The position numbers and the translations under genes are program-made. A DNA stretch of 64,000 nt from Dama dama (Eukaryota > Chordata > Mammalia > Artiodactyla > Cervidae), in NCBI RefSeq assembly GCF_033118175.1, contig NC_083691.1, positions 21,177,001-21,241,000 on the forward strand. The letters are read 5' to 3'. A model generated the notes under the pieces. That model was not told the DNA's origin. It was given only the letters and a program-made list of their open reading frames with translations, and searched no databases. Below are positions 11,119-22,735 of this stretch, piece by piece (position 1 is the first letter of the stretch; each line of letters starts with the position of its first letter).

Positions 11119-11338
11119 AAGAGAATCTGCTTTGTGGTGAGCCCTGGGCCAGGTACTTGGACAAAACCCCTGAGGGACAGTTTCTCATTTCTGTTTTAAA
11201 ATTGAAAAGACTACAACTCAAATAGAATAAATAACTCCCCCTCCCAAAAAATCATACATGTAATAAAGAGTAGCTTAGCCATTGGAAAATGTTAAACCAG
11301 ATTTCAGAGTTCTAAATATAAGAGAAAACTAATAAATG

Positions 11339-11545
11339 TCATGGCTCAGTGATAAAGAACCCACCTGCCAATACAAGAGATGCCAGAGAGTTCGATCCCT
11401 GGATCTGAAACATCCCCTGGAGAAGGAAATGACAACCCACTCCAGTATTCTTGCCTGGAGAATCCCAAGTACAGAGGAGCCTGGTGGGCTATATAGTCCA
11501 TGAGGTTGCAAAGAGTCAGACATGACTGAACACGCACGCACACAC
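11339..11545 (+). mobile_element. Bov-tA SINE, plus orientation
   Basis: Starts a few bases into the head (ATGGCTCAGTGATAAAG), B-box region GAGTTCGATCCCTGGATC, body intact, ending CATGACTGAACACGC followed by a CACA run. Confidence 0.92.
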
Positions 11546-13211
11546 CAACCAAACCAAAAGACCTCCAAACCCTGTGTTATTTTGGCATGTAGACTTCAAC
11601 TCCAGTTGAAGCTTAAAAAGTTTCAACTTAAAAAGCTTCTGTTATATTTTATAACGGCAGATGCTAAAGGTTACTTACAGAACTGGTTGCAAGTCCAGAG
11701 ATCAGCGGAGGTACTTTCCTAAGTAGGCTCTGATTGTAGACAAACCCTAGGCTGTAGTTCCTCCCTTTCTTTGGGTGTTTTAATGATTCTCTGCCTCCAA
11801 CAGGGGCATGGCCTATTTGCTTCCTGAAGCCAGTGAGAGCTCTCTTCTTCACTCTGCATGTATGGGCACGGGGCTTACATTTTTCAGTGGCAGTTGAAAT
11901 CCATAGAAACACATGTCTTTTCACATTTGGAAGTAGGAAAAAAAAAAAAAGAAAGACCCTGCTGCCTCAGTAGCAAGTACAATGTCATGACATGAGCATA
12001 AATCAAGAATCATCACTATCCTTTAATTATACAATGTTTCACCGCTGTTAGTCACTGTTTCTGAAGCAACAACTATTCTTTTATTGTAAACAAAATGCAA
12101 AGATGCAGAACTTTCCTCCACTTATGCTCAGGGCACAGTGATAATTGCAGGGTCAATAATTACCTTGTGCATGAATGAACTCTGTAATTCAGAGTTGCTT
12201 GGAATTACCCTGGTCTGGTCAGTGTCACTAATTATTCTCAGATAATAACTCAGTATAACTGCATCAGTTCAGATAATATTAGCCAGAAAACCACAATAAC
12301 TTCAACTCTTTTTTTTTTTTAACTGCAACTCACTTTGTCTTGCAATCTTCTGTTCTCTGAAAGATCAGACAGAGATTCTCCAAATCACCAGAGAATATAG
12401 AAAAGACAAGGTTTATCTGCATTGATTGACCCATAAACATTAGAAATTTGGACAGTGTGATGTTTAACAACTGTTTTAAAAAAATATCTAATTTTGTTGA
12501 TATAAAGTACATAACTTCCGAATACTCATGAAATATATACTTTTTTTCCTATAAATTCTGTATAAGTAGTTGCTTCTTACAAGATACTTTTGCTGACTTT
12601 TGCCAAACTCTTGTATCCATCGACAATATGGTTTGTCTAACCAACTAAAATATGGTTTTAACTGACAGTCATGTATAGTTCCAATATGGATGTTATTCAT
12701 ATTTTAATTTACCCTAACAAGGAAATCAAAGTGAAACAACAAAGAGTATGTCTGAACTTTATTCTTTTATCAATGATGTGAGAAACTTCTTTGCTGCATT
12801 GGATAATTGTTTTCAAATGCTGGAAGAATATTTACTCATGATACAATATTTTTTCACATTGTTTTCACTATAAGAATCATACTCATTTCAATTTAATCTG
12901 TATTGTTTTCTCTAAAATTTTTCTGTCTCAATAAACAGTAGAACAATAAATCAAAACTTGTGTTATAGTAGTTATCAGATTCCATGATGAACATACACAT
13001 TCCAAAACTGATTTCAATCTACCAATGTGATATCACTGAATGCTGAATTGTAAGAAGACTTTCAGTAACACACATCATATGGTATTTTCAACATATAGTT
13101 ACAATAGATGTAAGTAACTGCAAAAGCAATTGTTAAAATGTAGTAAAAAAATTTAGAAAGTGATGAACTTTGTGCATTCATTACCTCTGTTTTTAATATA
13201 ATTTTATTGTT
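11546..13211. other. AT-rich low-copy sequence; no gene seen
   Basis: GC falls strongly from about 12000 onward. There are A and T runs (11938-11951, 12308-12320) but no repeat family or coding frame that I recognise. Confidence 0.45.
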
Positions 13212-15168
13212 CAATTCAGTTCAGTTCAATCGCTCAGTTGTGTTCAACTTTCATGACTCCATGGACCAAAGCACTCCAGGTCTCCCTATCCATTGCCAAC
13301 TCCCAGAGTCTACTCAAACTCATCTCCATTGAGGTGGTGATGCCATCCAACCATCTCATCCTCTTTCATCCCCTTCTCCTGCTTTCAATCTTTCCCATCA
13401 TCAGGGTCTTTTCAAATGAGTCAGCTCTTCACATCAAGTGGCCAAAGTATTGGAGTTTCAGCTTCAACATCAGTCCTTCCAATGAACACCCAGGACTGAT
13501 CTCCTTTAGGATGGACTGGTTGGATCTCCTTGCAGTCCAAGGGACTCTCAAGAGTCTTCTCCAACACCACAGTACAAAAGCACCAACTCTTCAATGCTCA
13601 ACTTTCTTTATAGTCCAACTGTTGCATCCATACATGACCACTGGAAAAACCATAGCCTTGATGAGACAGACCTTTGTTGGTAAATTAATGTCTCTGCTTT
13701 TTAATATGCTATCTAGTTTGGTCATAACTTTCCTTCCAAGGAGTAAGTGTTTTATAATTTCATGGCTGCAGTCACCATCTGCAGTGATTTTTGGAGCTCC
13801 CCAAAATAAAGTCAGCCACTGTTTCCCCATCTATTTGCCATGAAGCGATGCGACAAGATGTCGTGATCTTAGTTTTCTGAACGTTGAGCTTTAAGCCAAC
13901 TTTTTCACTCTCCTCTTTCACTTTCATCAAGAGTCTCTTTAGTTCTTCACTTTCTGCCATAAGGTGTCATCTGCATATTTGATATTTCTCCCAGCAATCT
14001 TGATTCCAGCTTGCGCTTCCTCCAGTCCAGCGTTTCTCACGATGTACTCTGCATATAAGTTAAATAAGCAGGGTGACAATATACAGCCTTGACATACTCC
14101 TTTTCCTATTTGGAACCAGTCTGTTGTTCCATGTCTGGTTCTAACTGTTGCTTCCTGACCTGCATATAGATTTCTCAAGAGGCACATCAGGTGGTCTGGT
14201 ATTCCCATCTCTTTCAGAATTTTCCACAGTTTATTGTGATCCAACAGTCAAAGGCTTTGGCATAGTCAATAAAGCAGAAATAGATGTTTTTCTGGAACTC
14301 TCTTGCTTTTTCGATGATCCAGCAGATGTTGGCAATTTGATCTCTGGTTCCTCTGCCTTTTCTAAAACCAGCTTGAACATCGGGAAGTTCATGGCTCACG
14401 TATTGTTGAAGCCTGGCTTGGAGAATTTTGAGCATTACTTTGCTATTTTGTGAGATGAGTGCAATTGTGTGGTAGTTTGAACATTCTCTGGCATAGCTTT
14501 TCTTTGGGATTGGAATGAAAACTGACATTTTCCAGTTCTGTGGCCACTGCTAAGTTTTCCAAATTTGCTGACATATTGGGTGCAGCACTTTCACAGCATC
14601 ATCTTTTAGGATTTGAAATAGCTCAACTGGAATTCCATCACCTCCACTAGCTGTGTCCATAGTGATGCTTCCTAAGGCCCACTTGACTTCTTATTCCAGG
14701 AAGTCTGGCTGGTGATCACACCATTGTGATTATCTGGATCGTGAAGATCTTTTTTGTACAGTCTTCTGTGTATTCTTGCCACCTCTTCTTAATATCTTCA
14801 GCTTCTGTTAGGTCCATACCATTTCTGTCCTTTATTGAGCCCATCTTTGCATGAAATGTTCCCTTGGTATCTCTAATTTTCTTGAAGAGATCTCTTATCT
14901 TTCCCATTCTACTGTTTCCCTCTATTTCTTTGCACTGATCACTGAAGAAGGCTTTCTTATCTCTCCTAACTATTCTTTGGAACTCTGCATTCAAATGGGT
15001 ATATCTTTCCTTTTCTCCTTTGCTTTCTGCTTCTCTTCTTTTCACAGCTATTTGTAAGGCCTCCTCAGACAGTCATTTTGCTTTTTTTTTCTTTCTTTCT
15101 TTTTTTTTTTATTTTGCTTTTTTGCATTTATTTTTCTTGGGGATGGTCTTGATCCCTGTCTCCTGTAG
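13212..15168 (-). mobile_element. BovB LINE, longest copy in window (5'-truncated, ~1.95 kb)
   Basis: The 3' terminus is at 13212 (complement of the GAACTGAACTGAATT-type end) and the 5' truncation is at about 15168. It includes the 3' UTR, the C-terminal domain and the reverse-transcriptase domain. Full BovB is about 3.2 kb, so the endonuclease and 5' UTR are missing. Near 15078-15120 a T-rich expansion has duplicated the ATTTTGCTTTTTT motif. Confidence 0.95.
13591..15045 (-). pseudogene. BovB ORF2 reverse transcriptase, broken by frameshifts
   Basis: This is the protein-coding remnant inside the 13212-15168 BovB copy. In minus-strand order: an upstream charged region (14716-15045), the reverse-transcriptase fingers and palm (14214-14528) with motif A FIDYAKAFD at about 14247-14276, the palm continuation (13939-14244) with catalytic YADD at 13966-13977, and the thumb/C-terminal part (13591-13960). 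These pieces lie in different phases: a one-base loss near 14240 just after motif A, another shift near 13955 just after YADD, and further breaks. All catalytic residues I can check are present, but no continuous frame remains. It is an RTE-clade non-LTR retrotransposon enzyme, not a host gene. Confidence 0.9.
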
Positions 15169-16052
15169 ATTCTTATAATTGAACATTTAAAAATTACTAT
15201 GGTTAACAACCATCTAGCAAAATTTTTGAACATTAACAATTGTTCAGTGTTATAAACAGCTCAGCAATGAATTTGTGGTTGAGGAGAAAATATAATTGAT
15301 AATCAAGTGTATTTCAAAGCACTGATTTCAAGCTTGATCCTGTTACCCCAGTTTTTTGTTTAAACAAAAACCAGCATTTCTAAACAAGGATTATGTCACA
15401 GAGATTATGTAGCCTACTTCTCACCCAAGTTTGATAGAAACTTGGGTTACTTAAAATTGCCAAACATGGAAATGCAAGTCTTATGCAAATCCAAAACCTC
15501 TCATCAGCTTTGCAGGTGAGATAAAAGAAGTAAACATGAATATTGAACAATTCATTCAAGCAAACAGTGAATACATATTTTCCTTATTCAAACTAATAAT
15601 TTTCTGACTGCTGCATCAGACTGTGTCAGTTAATTGGATTCTGGGAAGACATTCTATTGGAATCAGTGAGTTTCAGGTATGGATAAGATTTTTTGTTTGC
15701 CTGTTTTTTTAATTCTTTCTATTGCTACATTTTAAAATTGTGTTTAAAGATATGTTTTTACACTTTTATACACTTTACTATAAATACTCAATTTTTAAAT
15801 CTAATACAGTTTTAGCCTTAGTAATTAAACAAATAAAAAGATGCTAAAAATTAAAAAGCTTATGGAAACTATTAGAAATTTCATTGAATTTAATTCAACA
15901 TGTGAAAGTGAGTCGCTCAGTCATTTCTGACTTTTTGTGCAACATGGATCTTATAAATTTGATTATTTTCTTAAAATCCCCTTCTTAGGGGAATGCTGAA
16001 ATTATTGAGACATCTCCTTATAAAAAAATTCCCAGTCTCCAATATATTGTTC
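15169..16052. other. AT-rich sequence with a short Bov-A scrap
   Basis: Only 15903-15950 (GAAAGTGAGTCGCTCAGTCA) is recognisable: about 48 bases of minus-strand Bov-A. The rest shows nothing I can name. Confidence 0.5.
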
Positions 16053-16264
16053 TGGCTTCCCAGGTGGCCCAGTGGTAAAGAATCTGCTTGCAATGCAGGA
16101 GATGTGGCTTTAATCCCTGGGTTGGAAAGATCCCTCGGAGAAGGAAATGGCAACTCACTCCAGTATTCTTGCCTAGGAAATCCCAAGGACAGAGGACCCT
16201 GGTGGGCTAGAGTCCAGGGGGGGTCTGAAGAGTCACACACATCTGGGTGACTAATAACAACAAC
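16053..16264 (+). mobile_element. Bov-tA SINE, plus orientation
   Basis: Full-length with head CTTCCCAGGTGGCCCAGTGG and body CTCCAGTATTCTTGCC. It carries a run of G at 16216-16222 where most copies have CATGGGGTC. Confidence 0.92.
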
Positions 16265-16334
16265 CAACCATACTGTTCCGAGAATTTGCCCCAGCCACGA
16301 AATCCCTCTTTATTTTTTTTTCTTTCAAAAACCG

Positions 16335-16840
16335 ACCATCCCACATATATTAAGAATAAAAAACAGATACTATGAAAAATTTTATCCCAGTAAATTCAAC
16401 TAATTAGATGAAATGGACAAATTCCCAAAAAACAAATTACCAGAAGTATTCAAGAAGAGATGGATAACTTGAATAGCCCTATATTCATTAAGAATTAATT
16501 TACAGTGAAAAACATTCCCACAAAATTTGCTCCAGCTCCATATAGTTTCCTTGGTGAATCCTACCAAACTTTTAAGAAAAAAAAAATTAATAGTAACTCG
16601 ACCAAAAAATATTCCAGGAAATTGAAGGAAAGAGTAATTCCCAACTGATTCTAAGAGGCTAGTGTTACTCAGATGCCAAAACCATGTAAAGACATTACAA
16701 GGGAAGACTATGACAGATCAGCATGTCTCATAAACTCTGATGCAGAATTCTTAACAAGAATTTGGCGACTAAACACAGCACATTTGGCATATATCAGAAA
16801 TGCCAGCTTGCTTTAACACTTGAAAATCAATGTAACTCAC
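16335..16840 (+). mobile_element. Old L1 ORF2 fragment, part 1
   Basis: Plus-strand L1 ORF2 reverse-transcriptase region, recognisable from GGTGAATCCTACCAAACTTT, AAACCATGTAAAGACATTAC (diverged) and the approach to AAAATCAATGTAAC. Many stops and indels. It is interrupted at 16840 by an LTR and continues at 17230. Confidence 0.75.
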
Positions 16841-17229
16841 TGTCTTAGGCAGTTTGGGCTAAAAACACCACTCGCTGGATGCCTTAACAATAGAAATTTA
16901 TTTCTCACGGTTCTGGACCCTGAAATATCTAAGGTCAAAGTGCCAGTAGATCTAGTGTCTGTTGACAGCCCTCTTCCTGGTTGGAAGATCTCTTCGTTGT
17001 ATCCTCAATGATGTGTCCTCAACAGGTATTGTCCTCTTTCCTGGTTGGATCTTCACGGTGGACAGCAGAGGGAGGAAGCAGCCCCACTGAGGTCTCTTTA
17101 TAAGGCCACTAATCCCACTTATGAGGGCACCACCCTTGTGGCTTCCAGAAGGCCCTACCTCCTAACACCATCACCCTGAGAATTAGGACTCCACCAGATG
17201 AATTAGGGGGGCACATTTAGTCCACAGTC
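16841..17229 (-). mobile_element. MLT1-type MaLR solo LTR inserted in L1, 5-bp TSD
   Basis: An ERVL-MaLR type LTR in minus orientation, 389 bp. Its 3' end complement begins TGTCTTAGGCAGTTTGGGCT and contains AGAAATTTATTTCTCACGG. The other end aligns to TTTAGTCCACAGTC. The flanking CTCAC at 16836-16840 and CTCAC at 17230-17234 is a 5-bp target-site duplication, the size expected for this class. The surrounding L1 reads straight across when the LTR and one CTCAC copy are removed. No internal retroviral genes are present, so it is a solo LTR. Confidence 0.85.
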
Positions 17230-17234
17230 CTCAC

Positions 17235-17360
17235 CTTATTAACAGACTAACAAAATTTTTATCTTAGTAGGTACAGAAGAAGCATTTGACAAAATCCAAC
17301 CTCCACTCCTGATAAAAAAACAAAGCTATTAAAGTAAAAAAGCACAAAAGGTTAGGATTG
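17235..17360 (+). mobile_element. Old L1 ORF2 fragment, part 2
   Basis: Continues the same L1: TTATTAACAGACTAACAAAA, then AGAAGCATTTGACAAAATCC (the AFDKI region of ORF2). Decay increases toward 17360. Confidence 0.7.
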
Positions 17361-17389
17361 ACACACATACACTGTTCATTATGTGTGTG

Positions 17390-17597
17390 TGGGCTCAGTC
17401 GTGTCCAACTCTTTGCAACCCCATGAATTGTAACCCACCAGGATCCTCTGTCCATGGGATTTTTCAGCAAGAATACTGGAGCAGGTTGCCATTTCTTCCT
17501 CCAGGGCATCTTCCTGGCCAGGGATTAAACCCACATCTCCTGTGTCTCATACACTGACAGGCAGATTCTTTACCTCTGAGCCACCAGGAAAGCCCAC
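17390..17597 (-). mobile_element. Bov-tA SINE, minus orientation, inside the L1
   Basis: Full minus copy from GGGCTCAGTCGTGTCCAACT to GAGCCACCAGGAAAGCCC. It separates the L1 ORF2 remnant from the L1 3' UTR. Confidence 0.92.
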
Positions 17598-17830
17598 GAT
17601 ATTGATGCTAAGTATAAAGTAGATAATTAGGTAACTATAATAACTGTATATCACAGGGAACTCTAAAAGCACTGTGGCTACCTGAATGGGAAGGAAGTCC
17701 AAAAGGGAGGGAACATGTGCATCTGTATGGCTCATTCACTGTGTAGAAATCAACAGAACTGTGTAGAAATCAACAGAACATTATATAGCAACTATACTCC
17801 AATAAAAGGTAATTTTAAACAAAGGGTAAA
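17598..17830 (+). mobile_element. L1 3' UTR
   Basis: Plus-strand L1 3' UTR: TGTATATCACAGGGAACTCT, then the terminal ACTATACTCCAATAAAAGGT with an AATAAA signal (17801-17806 region). Contains an exact 20-bp tandem duplication at 17738-17777. Confidence 0.8.
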
Positions 17831-18837
17831 TAAGTCCCAATACAAATTTGATTTCCAAGGAGGTCTTCCTCACTGACAGAAAGCAAATTTCTCTCTTGCC
17901 TTTGAATTTCCCTTTCTACTTTTCATTCCTCACTTGAATGTCAGGTTCTGGATTATGTAACAGAGCTTCAGTTATTCCAATGTGCAAAAAGTATTGCTTG
18001 TGCATTTAGGAAATCGGCTTTGCTCTATACCATAAATGCAACTCTGTCACTTTATTCCCTGAAGCAACTGTTATCTCCATTTGTGAGCTGGAAGTCTGAA
18101 CATGACTCATTTGAACAAATTCACGTAAAGCTGTATTTCTCACTGTAGAGCACGGTGTTTGCTACTTTCAATGTGCTACTTGCTTCTGTAAGGCCACTGC
18201 TTCCTGTCCTTTGGGGCCCCGCGTGTGGGCCCAGCATGGAAGAAGAACTGGACCCTGCGTGCAGGGGAACTGATGGGACTGTGGTGACACGCTCCACTGC
18301 CAGCACTGAGGGAAAGGGAACTCAGAGCCTTCTATAATCACCACCATCAACAGAGACCATCCAGGATCTGAGCAGTTGGAGCCCTCTGGGCCTTGGCACA
18401 ATTTGTAGCCCAGATTAATTAGTTAATGTTCACAGAGCACTTTGAAGATGCAAACGCTGTGGGAGTGCAAAGCCCATTAATGAAGATCATTATATAAATT
18501 TGAGCTCCAAATTCAGCAATCGTAATTGGACAGGGCAACCCAGTTGCTGATTTCCCAGCAGGGCTGTGTCTGGGAGTCTGAAAAGCCTAGGGAAAGGTGT
18601 GAAGGGCAGCTCTGGCCAGGGGCACTGAGGCTTAAGGGGCAAGGGAGTAGGTGGGCTGGGTCCTCCTTGGCCACCCTGCCGGAAACGACCCACGGACGCT
18701 GCCTATTTGCAAGTTGCGTCCTTCATTTTCCAGGGTGCATCTGCCCACATCTTGGTGTAGGAAGCCCTCTTCCAAATCCATGTCTAGTTGATCTCAAAGC
18801 CCTCCTCTTTCCACGATGTCACGAGGCTCAGGGGTAA
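17831..18837. other. Low-copy sequence; no gene seen
   Basis: Becomes GC-richer from about 18180. An open plus frame of 103 codons at 18526-18837 is matched by open frames on the other strand and has no recognisable domain, so I do not call it. Confidence 0.45.
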
Positions 18838-19043
18838 TATGGTGGTGGGTCCAAACCCCAGTTCCAGTACTCACTAAGTGTGGCTTGGGGAAATTCACAT
18901 CACTGGTGTAAGCCCCAGGATCTTCATGTTTAAAACAAGTGAAAACGGAAGGTGATGTTATCAGCCTTTCAGAGTTATGTTTGTAAAACATTTAGTAAGA
19001 AACCAACCCAGCACGGGTGCTCAGTAAATAGTAACTTGTTATT
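18838..19043 (+). mobile_element. MIR SINE
   Basis: Good block order: GGGTCCAAACCCCAGTTCC, CACTAAGTGTGGCTTGGGG, and the end GGGTGCTCAGTAAATAGTAA. Nearly full length. Confidence 0.8.
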
Positions 19044-19894
19044 TTCTTACCAAATTATGTCCATCATACCAGAAAATCAGTAGTTTTACACTAGTATCAC
19101 GTTAGCCAGTTATACTGTTTTTTTAGGACAGTCTCCTCTTATGGGGTATCCCCTTTCCTCTTCCTTTCGTCTTTATTAGCAGAAGGAAAACAGCATTTGG
19201 GGTAGTGTTTTCCCTTACATCAGTCCTTAGGGCCTCAGTGGCCCACTGTCAACAACCTAGCTAGTCACTGGAATGTCCATGGAAGCAACTTGATGTCCCT
19301 GAGTGATATGAACACATCAGTGCTATCAAAGTGCTGCTAGACTCTGGCACAGCCCCTGGGCTTCAGGCGAGGCAGTTATAGGCACACACTCTAAAGACTT
19401 CCCACTGGGTCTCTTTTTAATGCTCAGTGATCATGACTGGGGCACCCTTCATCAACTTGTGCTAATAAACGTTGCAAGCAGCAAGCTGAAGCAGTGGACT
19501 GCATGCCCCTTCCAACCGTGTTCCTCAAGACCCCACTCCCTTGGTGGTCTCACTGGAGCCCTGTAACCCTTCCGCCACAGAGCTCCACTTGAGAAAGCTT
19601 GGGATTGTGTCCTCTGTTGGCACAGAGGGGAAAGCCTTTTGAAGATGCAAAGGGTGTGAGTCATTCATAATCACCCTGATTCATAAGCCAACTTCAGAGA
19701 CCAAGTTCTCTTTCATACCCATTATCCCTTTATAATAGACTCAGTTGGGCCAATACAGCAGTTCAGTTGCAAATTGCAGGACTCAGTAAGGTGAGGTTCT
19801 ATAGGCAGGGTACAGTATATTTTTGAAAGAGAAGTTGAGTCTATTTAATTTTCCAAATTAATGGTATATAGAAGGCAATCTTTAAAATCTCTCC
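19044..19894. other. No recognised feature
   Basis: Low-copy sequence with nothing identified on either strand. Confidence 0.4.
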
Positions 19895-20010
19895 ACGCTC
19901 AGATACCTCAGTTGATAAAGAATCTGCTTGCAATGAAGGAGACCCCGGTTCAATTCTTGGGTCTGGAAGATCTGTTGGAAAAAGGATAGGCTACCCACTT
20001 CAGTATGCTT
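19895..20010 (+). mobile_element. Bov-tA SINE, 3'-truncated
   Basis: Head and first part of a body (GATACCTCAGTTGATAAAGA to CCCACTTCAGTATGCTT) ending exactly where the next SINE begins. Confidence 0.85.
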
Positions 20011-20205
20011 GGGCTTCCCTTGTGGCTCAGCTGGTAAAGAATCCGCCTGCATTGCCGGAGACCTGGGTTTGATCCCTGAGTTGGGAAGATCCCCTGGAGA
20101 AGGGAACGGCTACCCACTCTAGTATTCTGGTCTGGAGAATTCCATGAACTATTTAGTCCATGGGGTCACAGAGAGTTGGACATGACTGAGCAACTTTCAC
20201 TTCAC
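20011..20205 (+). mobile_element. Bov-tA SINE, full length
   Basis: Starts GGGCTTCCCTTGTGGCTCAG and ends GAGCAACTTTCACTTCAC. Head to tail with the truncated copy at 19895-20010, so the second probably landed in the first or replaced its 3' half. Confidence 0.93.
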
Positions 20206-20471
20206 CACCCTCAGGGCTCAAAAGAGTTCATTGACAGCTCTCGTTCCACTGTGTTCCCCTCACCCTCTCTGGGGGGCTTGCAGGTATTGGTCATGCCCAC
20301 CTTATATTGCCATCATCAGAGGGTTGTTCAAAGAGTGCCCTTAAAAGGCACTTCACCCTGGGTAACTTCCTCACTCTGCACTTCTGAAGCAGGATTCTCC
20401 ACTCAGCTTGAAAACAATGATGATGAGACCTGAAAATCACTCTCAGTGATTTCTTGGTCCCACTGATTTTG
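20206..20471. other. No recognised feature
   Basis: Low-copy sequence between SINEs. Confidence 0.35.
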
Positions 20472-20690
20472 CCTGCTTCTCTGGTGGCTCAGAGGTTAAA
20501 GCGTCTGCCTCCAATGCGGGAGACCCGGGTTCAATCCCTGGATCTGGAAGATCCCCTGGAGAAGGAAATGGTAACCCACTCCAGTATTCTTGCCTGGAGA
20601 ATCCCATGGACGGAGGAGCCTGGTAGGCTACAGTCCACAGGGTCCCAAGAGTCGGACACGACAGTGACTTCACTTTCACTTTTTCACTTT
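20472..20690 (+). mobile_element. Bov-tA SINE, little diverged
   Basis: Well preserved (GCGTCTGCCTCCAATGCGGG, GACCCGGGTTCAATCCCTGG with intact B-box, GTCGGACACGACAGTGACTT) and ending in a (TTTCAC)n-like tail. The retained CpGs suggest it is one of the younger copies here. Confidence 0.93.
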
Positions 20691-20763
20691 CTCCCTCTCT
20701 CCTTGCTCCTTGTTTATTTCCCCAACTTCGGGTCTTCTTGACTTTGTTGTACAATGAATGCAG

Positions 20764-21243
20764 TATCTAACCTGTTGAATTGCATCCCCCAAATAGATAC
20801 CTTGAAGTCTCAACTCCTAATATCTCAGAATGTGACTTTATTTGGCAATCAGGTTGTAATGTACATAATTTGTTAACATCAAGTCACACTGGGGTAGGAT
20901 GGGCTCCTAGTCTAATGCTATCTAAGGACGGGCTTGTGCCCTTAGCAGAAAACACTCATGTGGAGATAACAGAGACACAGGCAGACACCTCACAAAGACA
21001 GAGGACTGGAGTGATGCATCCACGAGCTAAGGAATGCCAGAGATTTCCAGAAAACCACTGTAATATAAGACGAGGAAGGGTTTCCCTGTAGAGTTTTCCT
21101 CTAGGTTCTCCCCATAGAGAGAACATGGCCCCATCAACACCCTGATTTCAGACTCTAGCCTCCAGAATTGAATTTATGTTGTTTTACCCCCACCTGGTTT
21201 TGCGGTGCTTTGTTGCAGCAGCCCTGGCTGGAGACATACAAGG
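20764..21243 (+). mobile_element. MaLR-like LTR, plus orientation
   Basis: Starts near CTGTTGAATTGCATCCCCCA, followed by CTCAGAATGTGACTTTATTT, GGACTGGAGTGATGCATCCA and, near the end, AGACTCTAGCCTCCAGAATT and TGCTTTGTTGCAGCAGCCCT. This is the typical arrangement of ERVL-MaLR LTRs. No internal region follows. Confidence 0.75.
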
Positions 21244-21429
21244 CTGTGGTAGAAATGCTGTTTCCTAAGGCTGGTGCTGAGGTGGGACTGTGCTGGCAAC
21301 CAAGTCTGAGGTCAAGGAGCATTTGAAATTGTCCATCTTTATGGAAGCACTTCCTGCAACACTATCTTGGTGCAGGTGTTCACAGTTCATTATATTGGTA
21401 GGAAAGTATATTTCTTATAGATAAACATC

Positions 21430-21786
21430 TGTGGTGTTGGAGAAGACTCTTGAGAGTCCCTTGGACTGCAAGGAGATCCAACCAGTCCATCCTAAAGGAA
21501 ATCGATCCTGAATATTCATTGAAGGACTGACGCTGAAGCTGAAACTCCAATCCTTTGGCCACCTGATGAGAAGAACTGACTCCTTGGAAAAGACCCTGAT
21601 GTTGGGAAAGATTGACGGCGGGAGGAGAAGGGGATGACAGGGGATGAGATGGTTGGATGGCATCACTGATTCAATGGATGTGAGTTTGAGCAAACTCAGG
21701 GAGATTGTGAAGGACAGGGAATCCTGGCATGCTGCAGACCATGGAGTCTCAGAGTTGGATATGACTGAGTGACTGAACTGGACTGA
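21430..21786 (+). mobile_element. BovB 3' end (ART2-like), 5'-truncated
   Basis: Begins at GTGGTGTTGGAGAAGACTCT and runs to GACTGAGTGACTGAACTGGA. Truncation point is close to that of the copies at 3625, 29570 and 60669. Confidence 0.92.
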
Positions 21787-22544
21787 AACATCTGCAGTAC
21801 TTGACACTATCAGAGGCCCCCCGTTCTATGAATTCCTGGTAAACCATGACCACTGTTCACAAGACTGAAGAGTACAGGTCGTTCCAGAGAATTCTTCTAG
21901 GAATTCTAGCCATGGGACTCACCAAAGAGCATCCTGGCAGAGGTGACTCAGCCAGGAAACAGGTAGAGTAGTGGAATCCTTACATTAGTTACAGTAATCA
22001 AGAAATGTTCCCCCAAAATAGGAAGAAGCAAAAATGGTGAAAGATGAGGAGATTTTGAAGAGCCAATGATGAGGATGGAGAATAGTTCAGGCACGAGGAC
22101 CACATGAATAAAAAAAAGCATAGAGGCAGAAACAGAGTGGCAGATCTAGCTCTGTTTAGAGTAATGGGTTATCAGGACCAGGGGAAAATTGACTGCTGAA
22201 GATTAAGACATGTACTCTACCCCTAACTTGGTTGTTAAATCATGAACTCCTCTCCCTCCCTCCCTCCCCCTCCTTCGCTCTCTCCCTCCTTGTCTTCTGT
22301 TCCTTCTTCAGGTTTCATTCTCCCTTCCTCCCTTTTTCTTTCCTTCCTTCAACATTCAGCACAAATGCACTGGCTGCCTGGGTGCGGAGCCCTCTGATGG
22401 GCTCTGGGAGGTTGCTGTCTCAGAGGAGCTGACACAGTTAAACACAATGACAGCACACTCTGCTAAGCCTTGTGGCCGTCGCTCTGGGCACACAGGGTCC
22501 CCATGCATACAGTGAAGCCACACTGGACAAAGACTCAGGATACT
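21787..22544. other. Low-copy sequence with a pyrimidine tract
   Basis: 22241-22350 is almost pure C/T (CTCCCTCCCTCCCCCTCC). Otherwise nothing identified. Confidence 0.55.
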
Positions 22545-22735
22545 GACATTTATTGCCAGGCAAATAGAGTCCAAGCGTTTTTATACCCAGAATCTCATTT
22601 AATTCTTACCATAACCCAATGAGATTGTTAGTGGGCTTCATTTTAAAATCTGGAGACCAAGATTTAGAAAAATGAATGAACGTGTCTAATCACACAGTTA
22701 TTAGGTGGCAGGCACAAAGCTAGATCTCCATTTTT
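22545..22735 (-). mobile_element. MIR SINE, minus orientation
   Basis: Complement block order of MIR: CAGAATCTCATTTAATTCTT, ATAACCCAATGAGATTG, then CACACAGTTATTAGGTGGCA. Confidence 0.75.

Noticed and set aside
13238..13843. 201-codon open plus frame
   Set aside because: It is the antisense strand of the BovB 3' end and reverse transcriptase; the sense BovB reading explains the sequence.
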